29,016 bases of DNA, from contig CAJUFX010000002.1 in assembly GCA_910586395.1 (NCBI GenBank), positions 1 through 29,016 of the forward strand, given 5' to 3'. Positions 1-7,444 of the stretch are shown in pieces. This DNA is from an uncultured Bacteroidales bacterium. GTDB taxonomy: Bacteria > Bacteroidota > Bacteroidia > Bacteroidales > P3. A program made the position numbers and the translations under genes. The stretch's first letter is position 1, and the number at the start of each line of letters is the position of its first letter. A model generated the notes under the pieces. The model was not told where the DNA came from and ran no database searches. It saw only the letters and a list, made by a program, of their open reading frames with translations.

Positions 1-61
1 AGTCATGTTCTTCTATGTTTAGAACGGTAATTTCCGTGTCCTGTACCGTTATTTTTGCCAT
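1..61 (-). CDS. KilA-N domain protein, N-terminal fragment (runs off left edge)
   Basis: Minus-strand reading from an ATG at 61 gives MAKITVQDTEITVLNIEEHD and leaves the window. This is the usual opening of Bacteroidota KilA-N proteins, where a short beta strand of the form MAKI.V..TEIT precedes the DNA-binding domain. KilA-N is a DNA-binding domain found in phage and mobile-element proteins; its job in chromosomal copies is mostly unknown. A remnant of the same family lies directly upstream (121-253), so this is the second of two tandem copies. The upstream 60 bp resembles the DNA in front of the DUF1016 gene at 21,629. Only 20 codons are visible, so the family call also leans on the remnant next door. 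Confidence 0.7.
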   Translation of the reverse strand, partial: MAKITVQDTEITVLNIEEHD

Positions 62-120
62 GTTCGTATGGGGTTGTATGGGTTGATAAGTGTTCGTATG
101 GGTTTATAGGTGGGTATACG
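62..120 (-). promoter_or_regulatory. Leader shared by the MAKI-start accessory genes
   Basis: Read on the minus strand, this begins CGTATA, continues with AAACCCATACGAACAC and ends AACATGGCAAAAAT at the KilA-N start. The DNA in front of the KilA-N remnant (about 243-292) and of the DUF1016 gene (about 21,586-21,639) has the same order of elements: CGTATA, then AAACCCATATAAACACAG, then ACATGGCGAAAAT. This copy carries an internal near-repeat of CCCATACGAACA that makes it about 20 bp longer. It is probably a 5' untranslated and promoter segment copied together with the start codon. Confidence 0.5.
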
Positions 121-253
121 CCGTAGCGGCCCGATTTAGCAATGAGGCCTATGACGTTTGTTACACAGATCCATTTCTGCGAAGACAACGTAAACGCATT
201 TAAGCCAGCTTCTTGTCTAAACCCCTCGAATTCGAGGGGTTTATTTTCGCCAT
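121..253 (-). pseudogene. KilA-N gene remnant with internal deletion
   Basis: The minus strand has an ATG at 251-253 (MAKI), but that frame stops after 17 codons. In another frame the same strand encodes KPLEFEGFRQEAGLNAF followed by TLSSQKWICVTNVIGL and IAKSGRYG. That is the conserved middle of Bacteroidota KilA-N proteins, where an EF.GF..EAG element precedes KWI..TNAIG...KSGRYGG. About 40 or more codons between MAKI and this segment are missing, the frame is shifted, and the homology ends at SGRYG, where the leader of the next KilA-N gene begins at about 120. It looks like a decayed first copy of a tandem KilA-N pair, cut short by recombination at the shared leader. Confidence 0.75.
218..243. 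repeat. Perfect 26-bp palindrome
   Basis: The two 13-base halves, TAAACCCCTCGAA and TTCGAGGGGTTTA, are exact reverse complements centred between 230 and 231. It lies at the deletion junction of the KilA-N remnant and at the outer end of the 445-bp conserved block. Part of it still reads as KilA-N coding sequence (KPLEFEGF). It could act as a terminator stem or mark the break point; neither is shown. Confidence 0.8.
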
Positions 254-264
254 GTTCGCCTGTG

Positions 265-296
265 TTTATATGGGTTTGTATGATATTATACGTTTG
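265..296 (+). promoter_or_regulatory. Candidate Bacteroidota promoter reading toward P1
   Basis: TACGTTTG at 289-296 matches the -7 consensus TAnnTTTG. A weak -33 element (TTTA at 265-268) lies 20 bp upstream. Transcription would begin near 303 and cross about 430 nt of conserved structured DNA before P1. The same element is present in the inverted copy. It is a motif match only. Confidence 0.4.
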
Positions 297-581
297 TCCC
301 CGGATTTTAACTTAAAAAAACGGCGGTTGCCGCGGTACGACAGGCCTGCAGGCCGATGTCCAAAGGCCGGTGCGGGGCATGGTTGCCGCAATGGCCTGCC
401 GGAAATGCTTTGAATGGCGTTTGACATGATTTTTTATGATGTCATAAAACGGCCTGTTAAAGCGGTATTTTGTGCCATTATATAAATAGGTAGTACTGAT
501 TCGTTTTTTGGAAAACATTGGCAGAATATGTAATTTTACGGGCTTATAATGGGCTTTTATGCCTGCAATTATCTGTTTCTG

Positions 582-630
582 TGTGGCGTGACGCCAATTT
601 CGATTGGTGCCACATGTCCGCACGGGGACA
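582..630 (+). other. Tandem hairpins in the conserved leader, one with a TTCG loop
   Basis: TGTGGC at 582-587 pairs with GCCACA at 609-614. Inside it CCAAT (594-598) pairs with ATTGG (603-607) across a TTCG tetraloop. A second stem follows at once: TGTCC (615-619) with GGACA (626-630). This stretch is identical in the right-hand copy. It supports a structured RNA leader or a small RNA, but no known RNA family is recognised. Confidence 0.5.
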
Positions 631-734
631 GATTATAGGGTATTGGGGCATGTGTAGGTGGCTTTTGACACCCGTGTGCGCTGATGCGATTCGGCGGTAA
701 GTGCCGGATAAACAAATTGAAAATAAGTGCGATT

Positions 735-1655
735 ATGAAAAATATACGTTTGTGCTGGCGCATCTTGCATCGTTTAATTTTAACGTTGCTTGTAGTAGCT
801 TCGGGCCAAGTGTTATGCGCTGCGACACCTGTCGTCATGAACAAAGGGAAAGTTACGCTTCAAATTGAACGCAAGATAATTTCTCGACAAGACGCGCAAA
901 ACTTTATCAATAATCATACTCCCATTCCATTACGCGTATCGCTGATATTCGAGGGTGATGATATGGTCAAGTATATCCAAGAAAAAAACGACATGTATTT
1001 CAGTGCCTCGTCTTTTTCTTTTGGTCTTGCTCAAAGTGAAGGCAATGATAAGACCTCTGCACCTTTAGAAATGAATAATCCTTTAGCCTATATATATGGT
1101 TCTAAATGTACGGTTGATGGTATATCGCTTGAGTTTCCTCGGGATTTGACTTCCTATACTTCGCCTACAGGTGCAGACTATTGTCCTCGGCCACATGCTT
1201 ATATGGTTACCATTGATCGAAACACCTCTTATTCCGCATCGATTCCATATTCTACTAATTTAAAAGAAACGACAATAAATGGGAAAACTGCTTATGTATT
1301 GGAGTTCTTTAATTTGTATTTTGGACTGAAGCCTGATTTTCTTAATAATCCTAATTTATATGTCAGAGGTATCGATATTAATAACTCTGATATGGAAAGC
1401 ACAGATGATCAGACAACTCTTATATCTTCCCCTGGTACTACTGAATTAAATCTCCTCGCGAATAGCGATGGTTCGGCTGTTACTTGGCCGAATGGAGAGT
1501 CAGTCAATGCCACTGATTGGACCCAATCAGGTTCAACAAAGTATGGTCAAAATGGCCAAATCGAAACCGACTACTACGGCGGCGTCATCCCCGGCGGTAT
1601 CTTCATCGAGCAGGTTCCGGAATTGACCCAATTCGAACGTAGTTCGATGGCTTAA
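735..1655 (+). CDS. Secreted protein P1 of an unrecognised paralogous family
   Basis: 306 aa with unknown function. The start at 735 (MKNIRL) is chosen because P2 begins identically and its upstream bases match. A signal peptide covers about residues 1-29 (hydrophobic core LILTLLVVASGQVLCA). The N-terminal part shared with P2 and P3 has a GKV...IE strand, DAQNFIN, IPLRVSLIFEG and SFSFGLAQ. Two cysteines conserved in position (C125 and C150, the latter in a CP..AY motif) may form a disulfide. Then come FFNLYFGLK, LYVRGIDI and TTLISSPGTTELN, and a DWT motif. The last 33 residues or so equal those of P2, including IPGGIFIEQVPELTQFE. No T9SS domain or other known anchor is seen. The core is AT-rich compared with the housekeeping genes, while the final 100 bp is GC-rich, which gives a mosaic look. 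Confidence 0.8.
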   Translation: MKNIRLCWRILHRLILTLLVVASGQVLCAATPVVMNKGKVTLQIERKIISRQDAQNFINNHTPIPLRVSLIFEGDDMVKYIQEKNDMYFSASSFSFGLAQSEGNDKTSAPLEMNNPLAYIYGSKCTVDGISLEFPRDLTSYTSPTGADYCPRPHAYMVTIDRNTSYSASIPYSTNLKETTINGKTAYVLEFFNLYFGLKPDFLNNPNLYVRGIDINNSDMESTDDQTTLISSPGTTELNLLANSDGSAVTWPNGESVNATDWTQSGSTKYGQNGQIETDYYGGVIPGGIFIEQVPELTQFERSSMA

Positions 1656-1934
1656 TATTTTCATTATCACTATATTACATTCAAACTTCCCGTTCCGGTC
1701 GTTTCAAAAAACGGCATCCATTTCCCTGCTTTTCGCCCCAATTCATTTCCCTGCTTTTCGCTCCGGTATTTTTTCTGTTTCGCTCTCTATCTTCCATCTG
1801 TTTCAGTACAAATCCTTACCCCAACCCCTCTCCGTCTTCCATCTGTTTCAGTACAAATCCTTACCCCAACCCCTCTCCGTCATCCACCTGTTCGACGCAA
1901 TTCCGCGTTAACGGAAGATGTTGCCAAATGGATG
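1554..1934 (+). repeat. 381-bp P-gene 3' block, left copy
   Basis: It starts in the last 34 codons of P1 (GGCCAAATCGAAACC) and ends at ATGGATG about 140 bp before dnaE. Its inverted partner at 19,799-20,224 appears identical in the coding part and proximal flank, and is 45 bp longer because of one extra tandem repeat unit. Inside are a duplicated 25-bp segment (CATTTCCCTGCTTTTCGC, about 1719-1770), the 45-bp repeats, and a small dyad TTCCG...CGGAA near 1900-1916. I see no gene between the P1 stop and dnaE. Confidence 0.9.
1791..1880 (+). repeat. Two 45-bp tandem repeats downstream of P1
   Basis: The unit begins CTTCCATCTGTTTCAG and ends CCCCTCTCCGT. Two identical copies lie at 1791-1835 and 1836-1880. 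The inverted counterpart near 19,853 has three units, the outermost diverged. Repeat number therefore differs between otherwise identical blocks, as expected from slippage or unequal exchange. Confidence 0.9.
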
Positions 1935-2071
1935 GCTACACGTTGAAATATCACGTTTTCTTGTCTAAGCCATCGCTATCGGCAGGCCGGGGATGCCGGC
2001 CGAACGCAGGACGTGGCCCGGATAGCCGAGCCGATGGTGTGCGTGAACGAACTTTTGCGTATTTTTGCTTT

Positions 2072-5000
2072 ATGGAAGAAAATCACACGAATTTATCCGA
2101 ACCGGCCGCTCCTGAAGCGCCCGGTGCTTCGCCTGCGGTCGCGACCGCCATATCAGAACCGGATGCCCCAACCGCCGCGTCCACTACAACCGCCCCTGAA
2201 GCCCCCTCAACCGCCGAAGCCGGCTTCACCCACCTGCACGTCCACACGCGCTACTCCATCCTCGACGGCGCCTGCGAGATAGGCCAGTTGCTTAAAAAGG
2301 CCAAAGATCTGAACATGAACGCCATGGCCATTACCGACCACGGCAATATGTACGGCGTCATGGAGTTCGTGGCCAAGGCCAAGGCCAACGGCATCAAGCC
2401 GATTGTGGGTTGCGAGGTGTATGTGGCCCCTAAAAGCCGTCTCGAAAAGTTGGGGCGGGAAGAAAGGAGCAGTTACCACCTCATCCTCTTGGCCAAAAAC
2501 GCCGTTGGCTACCACAATTTAGTCAAGCTGTGCTCGTTGAGCCAGCGCAAGGAAGCCTTTTACTACAAGCCGCGTATCGACCACGAACTGTTGGAGAAAT
2601 ACCACGAAGGCCTTATCTGCTGTTCGGCCTGTCTGGCGGGCGAAGTGCCGCAGGCCATCCTTTCCGGTCAGGAAGAATTGTTGAAGGAAAACATCCGTTT
2701 CCACCAGTCGCTCTTCGGCCAGGACTACTATTTCGAAATGCAGAACCACGGGCACGAAGAGCAGGCGGTGGTGAACGCCCGTCTGGAACAGCTCGCCGCC
2801 GAATACGGCATCAAGTGCATCGCCTCCAACGACGTGCATTTCGTCAACGCGGACGATTACGAGGCGCACCGGATTTTGATATGCCTCAATACGGGTAAGA
2901 AAATCAACGAGGATACCAAACTCCTCTATACGGGGCAAGAGTATTTGAAGAGTGCCGGCGAAATGGCCGCGCTGTTTCCGGGTCACCCCGAATACCTGGA
3001 GAACACGCGCGAAATCGTGGATAAAATCGAGGAATTCGAGTTGGAACACGCCCCCCTGATGCCGCATTTTCCGTTGCCCGAACCCTTTACCTCCGATATG
3101 GATTACCTGCGCCACCTCACTTACGAGGGCGCCAAAAAGCGGTACGGCGAAAATTTCAGGGAAAACGAGACCTTGCGCGAGCGTATCGATTTCGAACTTT
3201 CCACGATTGAGGGCATGGGGTTTCCCGGCTATTTCCTCATCGTGTGGGACTTTATCCGCGCCGCGCGCGAAATGGGCGTGCTCGTGGGACCCGGCCGTGG
3301 TTCGGCGGCGGGTTCGGCCTTGGCGTACTGCCTGGGCATTACCAACATCGACCCGATTAAATACGACCTGCTGTTCGAGCGTTTCCTCAATCCCGCCCGT
3401 ATCTCCTTGCCCGATATCGATGTGGACTTCGATGACGTGGGGCGTGAAAAGGTCATCAAATACGTGGTGGATAAATACGGTTCGGAACGGGTTTCACAAA
3501 TCATCACCTATGGTTCCATGGCGGCCAAATCGGCCATCAAGGACGTGGCGCGCGTATTGGATTTGCCTTTGCCCGAATCGAACCGTTTGGCCAAATTGGT
3601 GCCCGATACGCCGGGCGTCAACTTGAACAAAGACTTCAAGACGTTTGCCGATTTGAAAAAGAAACCGAGTCTGAGTGAAGAGGAGAAGGAAAAGCTCGGA
3701 AAAGTGCAATACGTCGCCTTGTTGCAGGAGGAAATGGAAAACAGTCCCGACCCGTTGGTGCGGGATACGATCCGTTTCGCCCTCAAACTGGAAGGCTGTA
3801 TCCGCAGTGTGGGCGTGCATGCCTGCGGTATGATCATCGCCCCCGAAGACATCATCGAATATGTGCCTACCGGCGTGGCCAAAGACTCCGAAATGCCCGT
3901 TACGCAGTACGAAGGGGCGTATGTGGAATCGGTCGGCTTGATCAAGATGGACTTTTTGGGGCTCAGAACGCTCACCATCATCAAGGATGCGCTCGACAAC
4001 ATCAAGTTGCGCCATGGCATAGACATTGACATCGAGGCCATTCCGCTCGATGATAAACTCACTTACGACTTGTTCAGCCGTGGCGACACCAACGGCATCT
4101 TTCAGTTCGAATCCGACGGCATGAAGAAATACATGCGGGAACTCAAACCCAACCGGCTGGAGGACATCATCGCCATGAACGCTCTCTACCGTCCGGGCCC
4201 CATGGATTACATCCCCCAGTTTATCCGCCGCAAGGAGGGTTCGGAAGAAATAAAGTACGACCTGCCCGAAATGGAAGAATACCTCAAACACACCTACGGC
4301 GTTACGGTCTATCAGGAGCAGGTGATGCTGCTTTCGCAAAAACTGGCGGGGTTTACCAAGGGCGATGCCGACACGCTCCGCAAGGCGATGGGAAAGAAGA
4401 AAAAGGACGTGTTGGACAAGATGAAAACCAAGTTCATGGACGGTTGCGAAGAACACCGGTTAGACCGAAAGACATGCGACAAAATATGGACCGACTGGGA
4501 GGCCTTCGCCTCGTATGCGTTCAATAAATCGCACGCCACCTGCTATGCTTGGATCGCTTACCAGACCGCTTACCTCAAAGCCCATTATCCGGCCGAATTC
4601 ATGGCGGCCGTGCTCACGAACAACCTGAATGCGATTGAAAAGATCTCTTTCTATATGGAAGAGTGCAGGCGCATGAAGATCGATTTGTTGGGCCCCGATA
4701 TCAACGAAAGTCAGGCCAACTTCACCGTCAACGCCGCCGGCGCGATCCGCTTCGGCCTGTGCGCTGTCAAGAACGTGGGCGCCAACGTGGTGGAGACGCT
4801 GGTGGCCGAACGCGAAGCGACGGGACCGTTCGAAAATATCTTCGATTTCGTCAAACGGGGTTCATTCAAGAACTTGAACAAACGCTGTATGGAGTCGCTG
4901 GTCAAGGCCGGCGCGTTCGACAGTTTCGGCACGCCCATCCGCTCGGCCTATTTCCATCAGCGCCCCCACGACGACCGCAATTTCATCGACCAACTGATTC

Positions 5001-5800
5001 AGTATGCGTCGCAATACCAAAAGAACCTGGCTTCGGCCCAAACCAGCCTGTTCGGCGAGTTCGAGGCGGCCGAAGACAATAACAGCGGCGTCGGCTTCGA
5101 CATTCCGGAGGTGGAGCCTTGGAGTATGATAGAGCAGGCCAAGAACGAAAAGGAAGTGACGGGCTTTTATATTTCGGATCATCCGCTCAATCAGTACAAA
5201 TTTGAAATCGAACAGCTTACGACGGTTTCGGTGGCGCAACTCAAGACGCTGCCGCCCAATTGGGCGAACCGGACGTTGCGTTTCGGCTTTATGGTGACGA
5301 ACGCGTTTCACGGTACGACCAAGACGGGCAAGCCCTACGGGAAAATCACGATAGAGGATTTTGACGATTCTTACGAATGGGCGTTTTTTGGTGAACCCTA
5401 TCTGAAATTCAAGCATCTGTTCAATGTCGGCGACTTCCTTTTCGCGCAGGCCGTCGTCAAGCCGCGCTGGGGCCGCGACATGGACAATCTGGAAGTGTCG
5501 GCTACGAACATGATGCCGCTGAGCGATGCGTTGGACTATTTCGCCAAGTCGGTGGAGATAGACCTTGGCCTGTCTTACATCACGCCTTCATTGACGCAGA
5601 CGTTGCAGGAACTGTTGAAAAAGCATCTGGTCAAAAGCAAGAAAGAGACCTCCGAAGGCGCTTCCGTACAATTCCGTGTCCGGAGCGAAGGTCTGACGCT
5701 CAACATGCCGGTCAAAGCGGGGCGCGTGCGTGTCTCGGATTTCGTGCAGGCCCTGCGGGAGGCCGATCTGTCGGGTTTGGATTACAAAGTCAAGAAATGA
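2072..5800 (+). CDS. dnaE: DNA polymerase III subunit alpha
   Basis: 1,242 aa; catalytic subunit of the replicative polymerase. The PHP domain begins at about residue 53 (THLHVHTRYSILDGA, then TDHGNMYGVMEF). Polymerase motifs follow: GPGRGSAAGS at about 406, PDIDVDFDD at about 446 with the catalytic aspartates, then GVHACGMIIAP and NALYRPGPMDYIPQF. A C-terminal OB-fold region lies at about 1063-1130. The frame stays open upstream to 1928, but that part overlaps the repeat block and has no domain. MEENHTNL at 2072 is preferred. TATTTTTG at 2060-2067 is a perfect -7 box only a few bases upstream, so the message could have almost no leader. Residues 5-50 are a Pro/Ala/Thr-rich tail unusual for DnaE. 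The gene is intact and its GC-rich codons match the housekeeping block. Confidence 0.97.
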   Translation: MEENHTNLSEPAAPEAPGASPAVATAISEPDAPTAASTTTAPEAPSTAEAGFTHLHVHTRYSILDGACEIGQLLKKAKDLNMNAMAITDHGNMYGVMEFVAKAKANGIKPIVGCEVYVAPKSRLEKLGREERSSYHLILLAKNAVGYHNLVKLCSLSQRKEAFYYKPRIDHELLEKYHEGLICCSACLAGEVPQAILSGQEELLKENIRFHQSLFGQDYYFEMQNHGHEEQAVVNARLEQLAAEYGIKCIASNDVHFVNADDYEAHRILICLNTGKKINEDTKLLYTGQEYLKSAGEMAALFPGHPEYLENTREIVDKIEEFELEHAPLMPHFPLPEPFTSDMDYLRHLTYEGAKKRYGENFRENETLRERIDFELSTIEGMGFPGYFLIVWDFIRAAREMGVLVGPGRGSAAGSALAYCLGITNIDPIKYDLLFERFLNPARISLPDIDVDFDDVGREKVIKYVVDKYGSERVSQIITYGSMAAKSAIKDVARVLDLPLPESNRLAKLVPDTPGVNLNKDFKTFADLKKKPSLSEEEKEKLGKVQYVALLQEEMENSPDPLVRDTIRFALKLEGCIRSVGVHACGMIIAPEDIIEYVPTGVAKDSEMPVTQYEGAYVESVGLIKMDFLGLRTLTIIKDALDNIKLRHGIDIDIEAIPLDDKLTYDLFSRGDTNGIFQFESDGMKKYMRELKPNRLEDIIAMNALYRPGPMDYIPQFIRRKEGSEEIKYDLPEMEEYLKHTYGVTVYQEQVMLLSQKLAGFTKGDADTLRKAMGKKKKDVLDKMKTKFMDGCEEHRLDRKTCDKIWTDWEAFASYAFNKSHATCYAWIAYQTAYLKAHYPAEFMAAVLTNNLNAIEKISFYMEECRRMKIDLLGPDINESQANFTVNAAGAIRFGLCAVKNVGANVVETLVAEREATGPFENIFDFVKRGSFKNLNKRCMESLVKAGAFDSFGTPIRSAYFHQRPHDDRNFIDQLIQYASQYQKNLASAQTSLFGEFEAAEDNNSGVGFDIPEVEPWSMIEQAKNEKEVTGFYISDHPLNQYKFEIEQLTTVSVAQLKTLPPNWANRTLRFGFMVTNAFHGTTKTGKPYGKITIEDFDDSYEWAFFGEPYLKFKHLFNVGDFLFAQAVVKPRWGRDMDNLEVSATNMMPLSDALDYFAKSVEIDLGLSYITPSLTQTLQELLKKHLVKSKKETSEGASVQFRVRSEGLTLNMPVKAGRVRVSDFVQALREADLSGLDYKVKK

Positions 5801-5833
5801 CAAGGGCGGCCGACGAATGAACGGCCGCCCTTG
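5801..5833. terminator. Bidirectional terminator hairpin after dnaE
   Basis: A perfect 12-bp stem, CAAGGGCGGCCG (5801-5812) with CGGCCGCCCTTG (5822-5833), has a 9-base loop. It starts right after the dnaE stop and lies 7 bp from the stop of the convergent OmpP1/FadL-like gene, so it can serve both. There is no strong U-tract. Confidence 0.75.
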
Positions 5834-5840
5834 CAAGCGG

Positions 5841-7385
5841 TTAAAATTTAACCGTGAACCCTAAGTTGTAAACGAATTTGTTCTGCATGAGGTTGGCCGC
5901 CTGCACCAAGGGCGCAAGAGTCTGACCATCCACGATGTTGTAGAGGTAGTAATTTTCTTTCTTCAGATAATAGGCCACGGCGAAGTCGATGTTCCAACGG
6001 CCGAACGCAAGGCCGACACCCGCGCTGACCGTGTGGTTCTGCCAATCTTTTCGGACGGATTTATCGCGGTAGGGCGAAGAGTTGAACGCATAACCGGCGC
6101 GGAACCGGCCGATGCCCGCGCGCCATTCCGTCCCTACACGGAATACGCCGCCCACCTGGTACTGGTCTCTCACCATCTGATTGATTTGTGACTCGTATTG
6201 CCAGTCATCCTTGATATTCAAGCGCATGCCGTTGTAGTTCACCACCTCGCCCTCGACATTCACGACACCGTATTGTCCGATGATGAAACCCAAGGCCGCG
6301 CCGGCGCGGAGCGGCGTTTGGATGTCGTAACCGTATTTGGAGCGGAGGTCGCCGGTCGGAGAACCGGGTAGCGGCTCGCCGTTATTATCGGTCGGCCATG
6401 TCAGGTTGGCCGCGAGATCCATTGTGTATTCTTCGCCGAGCGAATAGTAGGTCGGCGTGTGGAACCACGCGCCAATGCGCAGGTAAGGCAAGGCCTGATA
6501 CATCACGCCGAGTTTGAACGTGAAGCCCGTTCCCGTTACCGAGAAGCGTTCCCCCAACTCGTAGCCTTTGAAATTATACGGATAGCGGGTCGAACCGCCC
6601 GCCGGCACGGTCTCGCTCAGCGTGGAGCGGTAATAATAATGGATAAAGGGCACGTTGAAACTGAAACCGACATAGACCTTGTCCGAGACGTTGCCGCTGA
6701 AAGCCAGCGTAAGTTCGGAGATGTTGCCGTTGCTGTACCATTGCTTGGTCTGATTCAGGCCGCCGCCCAAAAAGGTGGAAAAGTTACCTGTGGCATCGGG
6801 ACCGTCAAGCAGATAGGCGTTGTAGGCCAGACTGCCCGGCGCGTTGAGCGTGCCGTCCGAGTTTTCGCCCGGTGTGGTCGCGCCGTAGTTTTCCGCCGCC
6901 ACCGCCTGCATGTAGGAAGACTGCGGGTTCAGGGCCGATACGAGGAAAGCGCCCGTGTAGTCGTTGAGGCGGTTCATCCCGATTCCCATCTGAAAACGTT
7001 TCAAGCCGCGTTCCGCATTGAAGTCCAAAGCCCAGACGAACCCGGCCTGCGGCAGGTTCACTTTGATCTCGTTGTCGTGATGCGTCTCGCCGTAGTAGTT
7101 CGCGCGGCCGTTGGCCGAAGTCACGCTCCCGCTCAGACTGATTTCGTTGCGCGAGTAAAGCCCCATGCCCGCCGGATTGACGGTCAGGGCCGAAAAGTTG
7201 CCGCCTAAACCGCCGAACGCGCCGCCCATGGCCGTGAAGCGGGGCGAACCGGAGGGGTTGAGGACGGAATAGCGCAACAGGTCGTCAATATTTTGCGCGC
7301 GGAGCGGAGCCGCGCCGCCGATCCACAGCGTGCCGGCCAAAGCCAGCAGGCCGATGAGGTTGAGGGGAGAGGTATGTCGTTTCAT
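5841..7385 (-). CDS. OmpP1/FadL-family outer membrane protein
   Basis: 514 aa. A signal peptide ends at about residue 30 (GGAAPLRAQ). The mature start has the Bacteroidota OmpP1/FadL look: DDLLRYS, then GSPRFTAMGGAFGGLGGN and VNPAGMGLYSRNE. The rest is rich in alternating polar and aromatic strands and ends NLGFTVKF, with a terminal Phe typical of outer membrane barrels. Family members form monomeric barrels that take up hydrophobic compounds; the substrate here cannot be told. It follows the lipoprotein gene by 59 bp on the same strand, so the two are probably cotranscribed from the promoter near 9,040. It could also be a more general transport-type barrel. Confidence 0.85.
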   Translation of the reverse strand: MKRHTSPLNLIGLLALAGTLWIGGAAPLRAQNIDDLLRYSVLNPSGSPRFTAMGGAFGGLGGNFSALTVNPAGMGLYSRNEISLSGSVTSANGRANYYGETHHDNEIKVNLPQAGFVWALDFNAERGLKRFQMGIGMNRLNDYTGAFLVSALNPQSSYMQAVAAENYGATTPGENSDGTLNAPGSLAYNAYLLDGPDATGNFSTFLGGGLNQTKQWYSNGNISELTLAFSGNVSDKVYVGFSFNVPFIHYYYRSTLSETVPAGGSTRYPYNFKGYELGERFSVTGTGFTFKLGVMYQALPYLRIGAWFHTPTYYSLGEEYTMDLAANLTWPTDNNGEPLPGSPTGDLRSKYGYDIQTPLRAGAALGFIIGQYGVVNVEGEVVNYNGMRLNIKDDWQYESQINQMVRDQYQVGGVFRVGTEWRAGIGRFRAGYAFNSSPYRDKSVRKDWQNHTVSAGVGLAFGRWNIDFAVAYYLKKENYYLYNIVDGQTLAPLVQAANLMQNKFVYNLGFTVKF

Positions 7386-7444
7386 GATAGTCGGTGTTAA
7401 ATCGTGGTTTATGCGTTGTGGCCATTGTGTTGTGTCAGGCTTAT

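Larger units (their letters stand above)
243..687 (+). repeat. 445-bp conserved intergenic block, left copy
   Basis: This block recurs inverted at 21,194-21,639 with about a dozen differences, roughly 97% identity. At its left end it includes the first 11 bases (ATGGCGAAAAT) of the divergent MAKI gene. Its right end stops about 48 bp before the P1 start codon. It holds a TAnnTTTG promoter-like element near the left end and several hairpins. Two open frames cross it, one per strand (312-623 minus and 518-700 plus). Several of the few differences between copies change amino acids, so the block is more likely a divergent promoter plus long leader RNA than coding DNA. Confidence 0.85.

Noticed and set aside
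218..243. Calling the 26-bp palindrome a terminator
   Set aside because: It overlaps KilA-N coding homology and lies beside a start codon, not after a gene; there is no strong U-tract. It is listed as a palindrome only.
312..623. 103-codon minus-strand frame in the 445-bp block, present in both copies
   Set aside because: Several of the few differences between the copies are nonsynonymous, there is no ribosome site, and the frame overlaps conserved hairpins. It is more likely a by-product of DNA conservation.
518..700. 60-codon plus-strand frame starting MAEYVILRAYNG, also in both copies
   Set aside because: It ends differently at each locus, has no recognisable features, and lies across the structured leader. 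Coding cannot be ruled out, but nothing supports it beyond being open.
1928..2071. Longer start for dnaE at 1928
   Set aside because: The extra 48 codons start inside the repeat block and have no domain; the -7 box at 2060 and the family N-terminus favour 2072.
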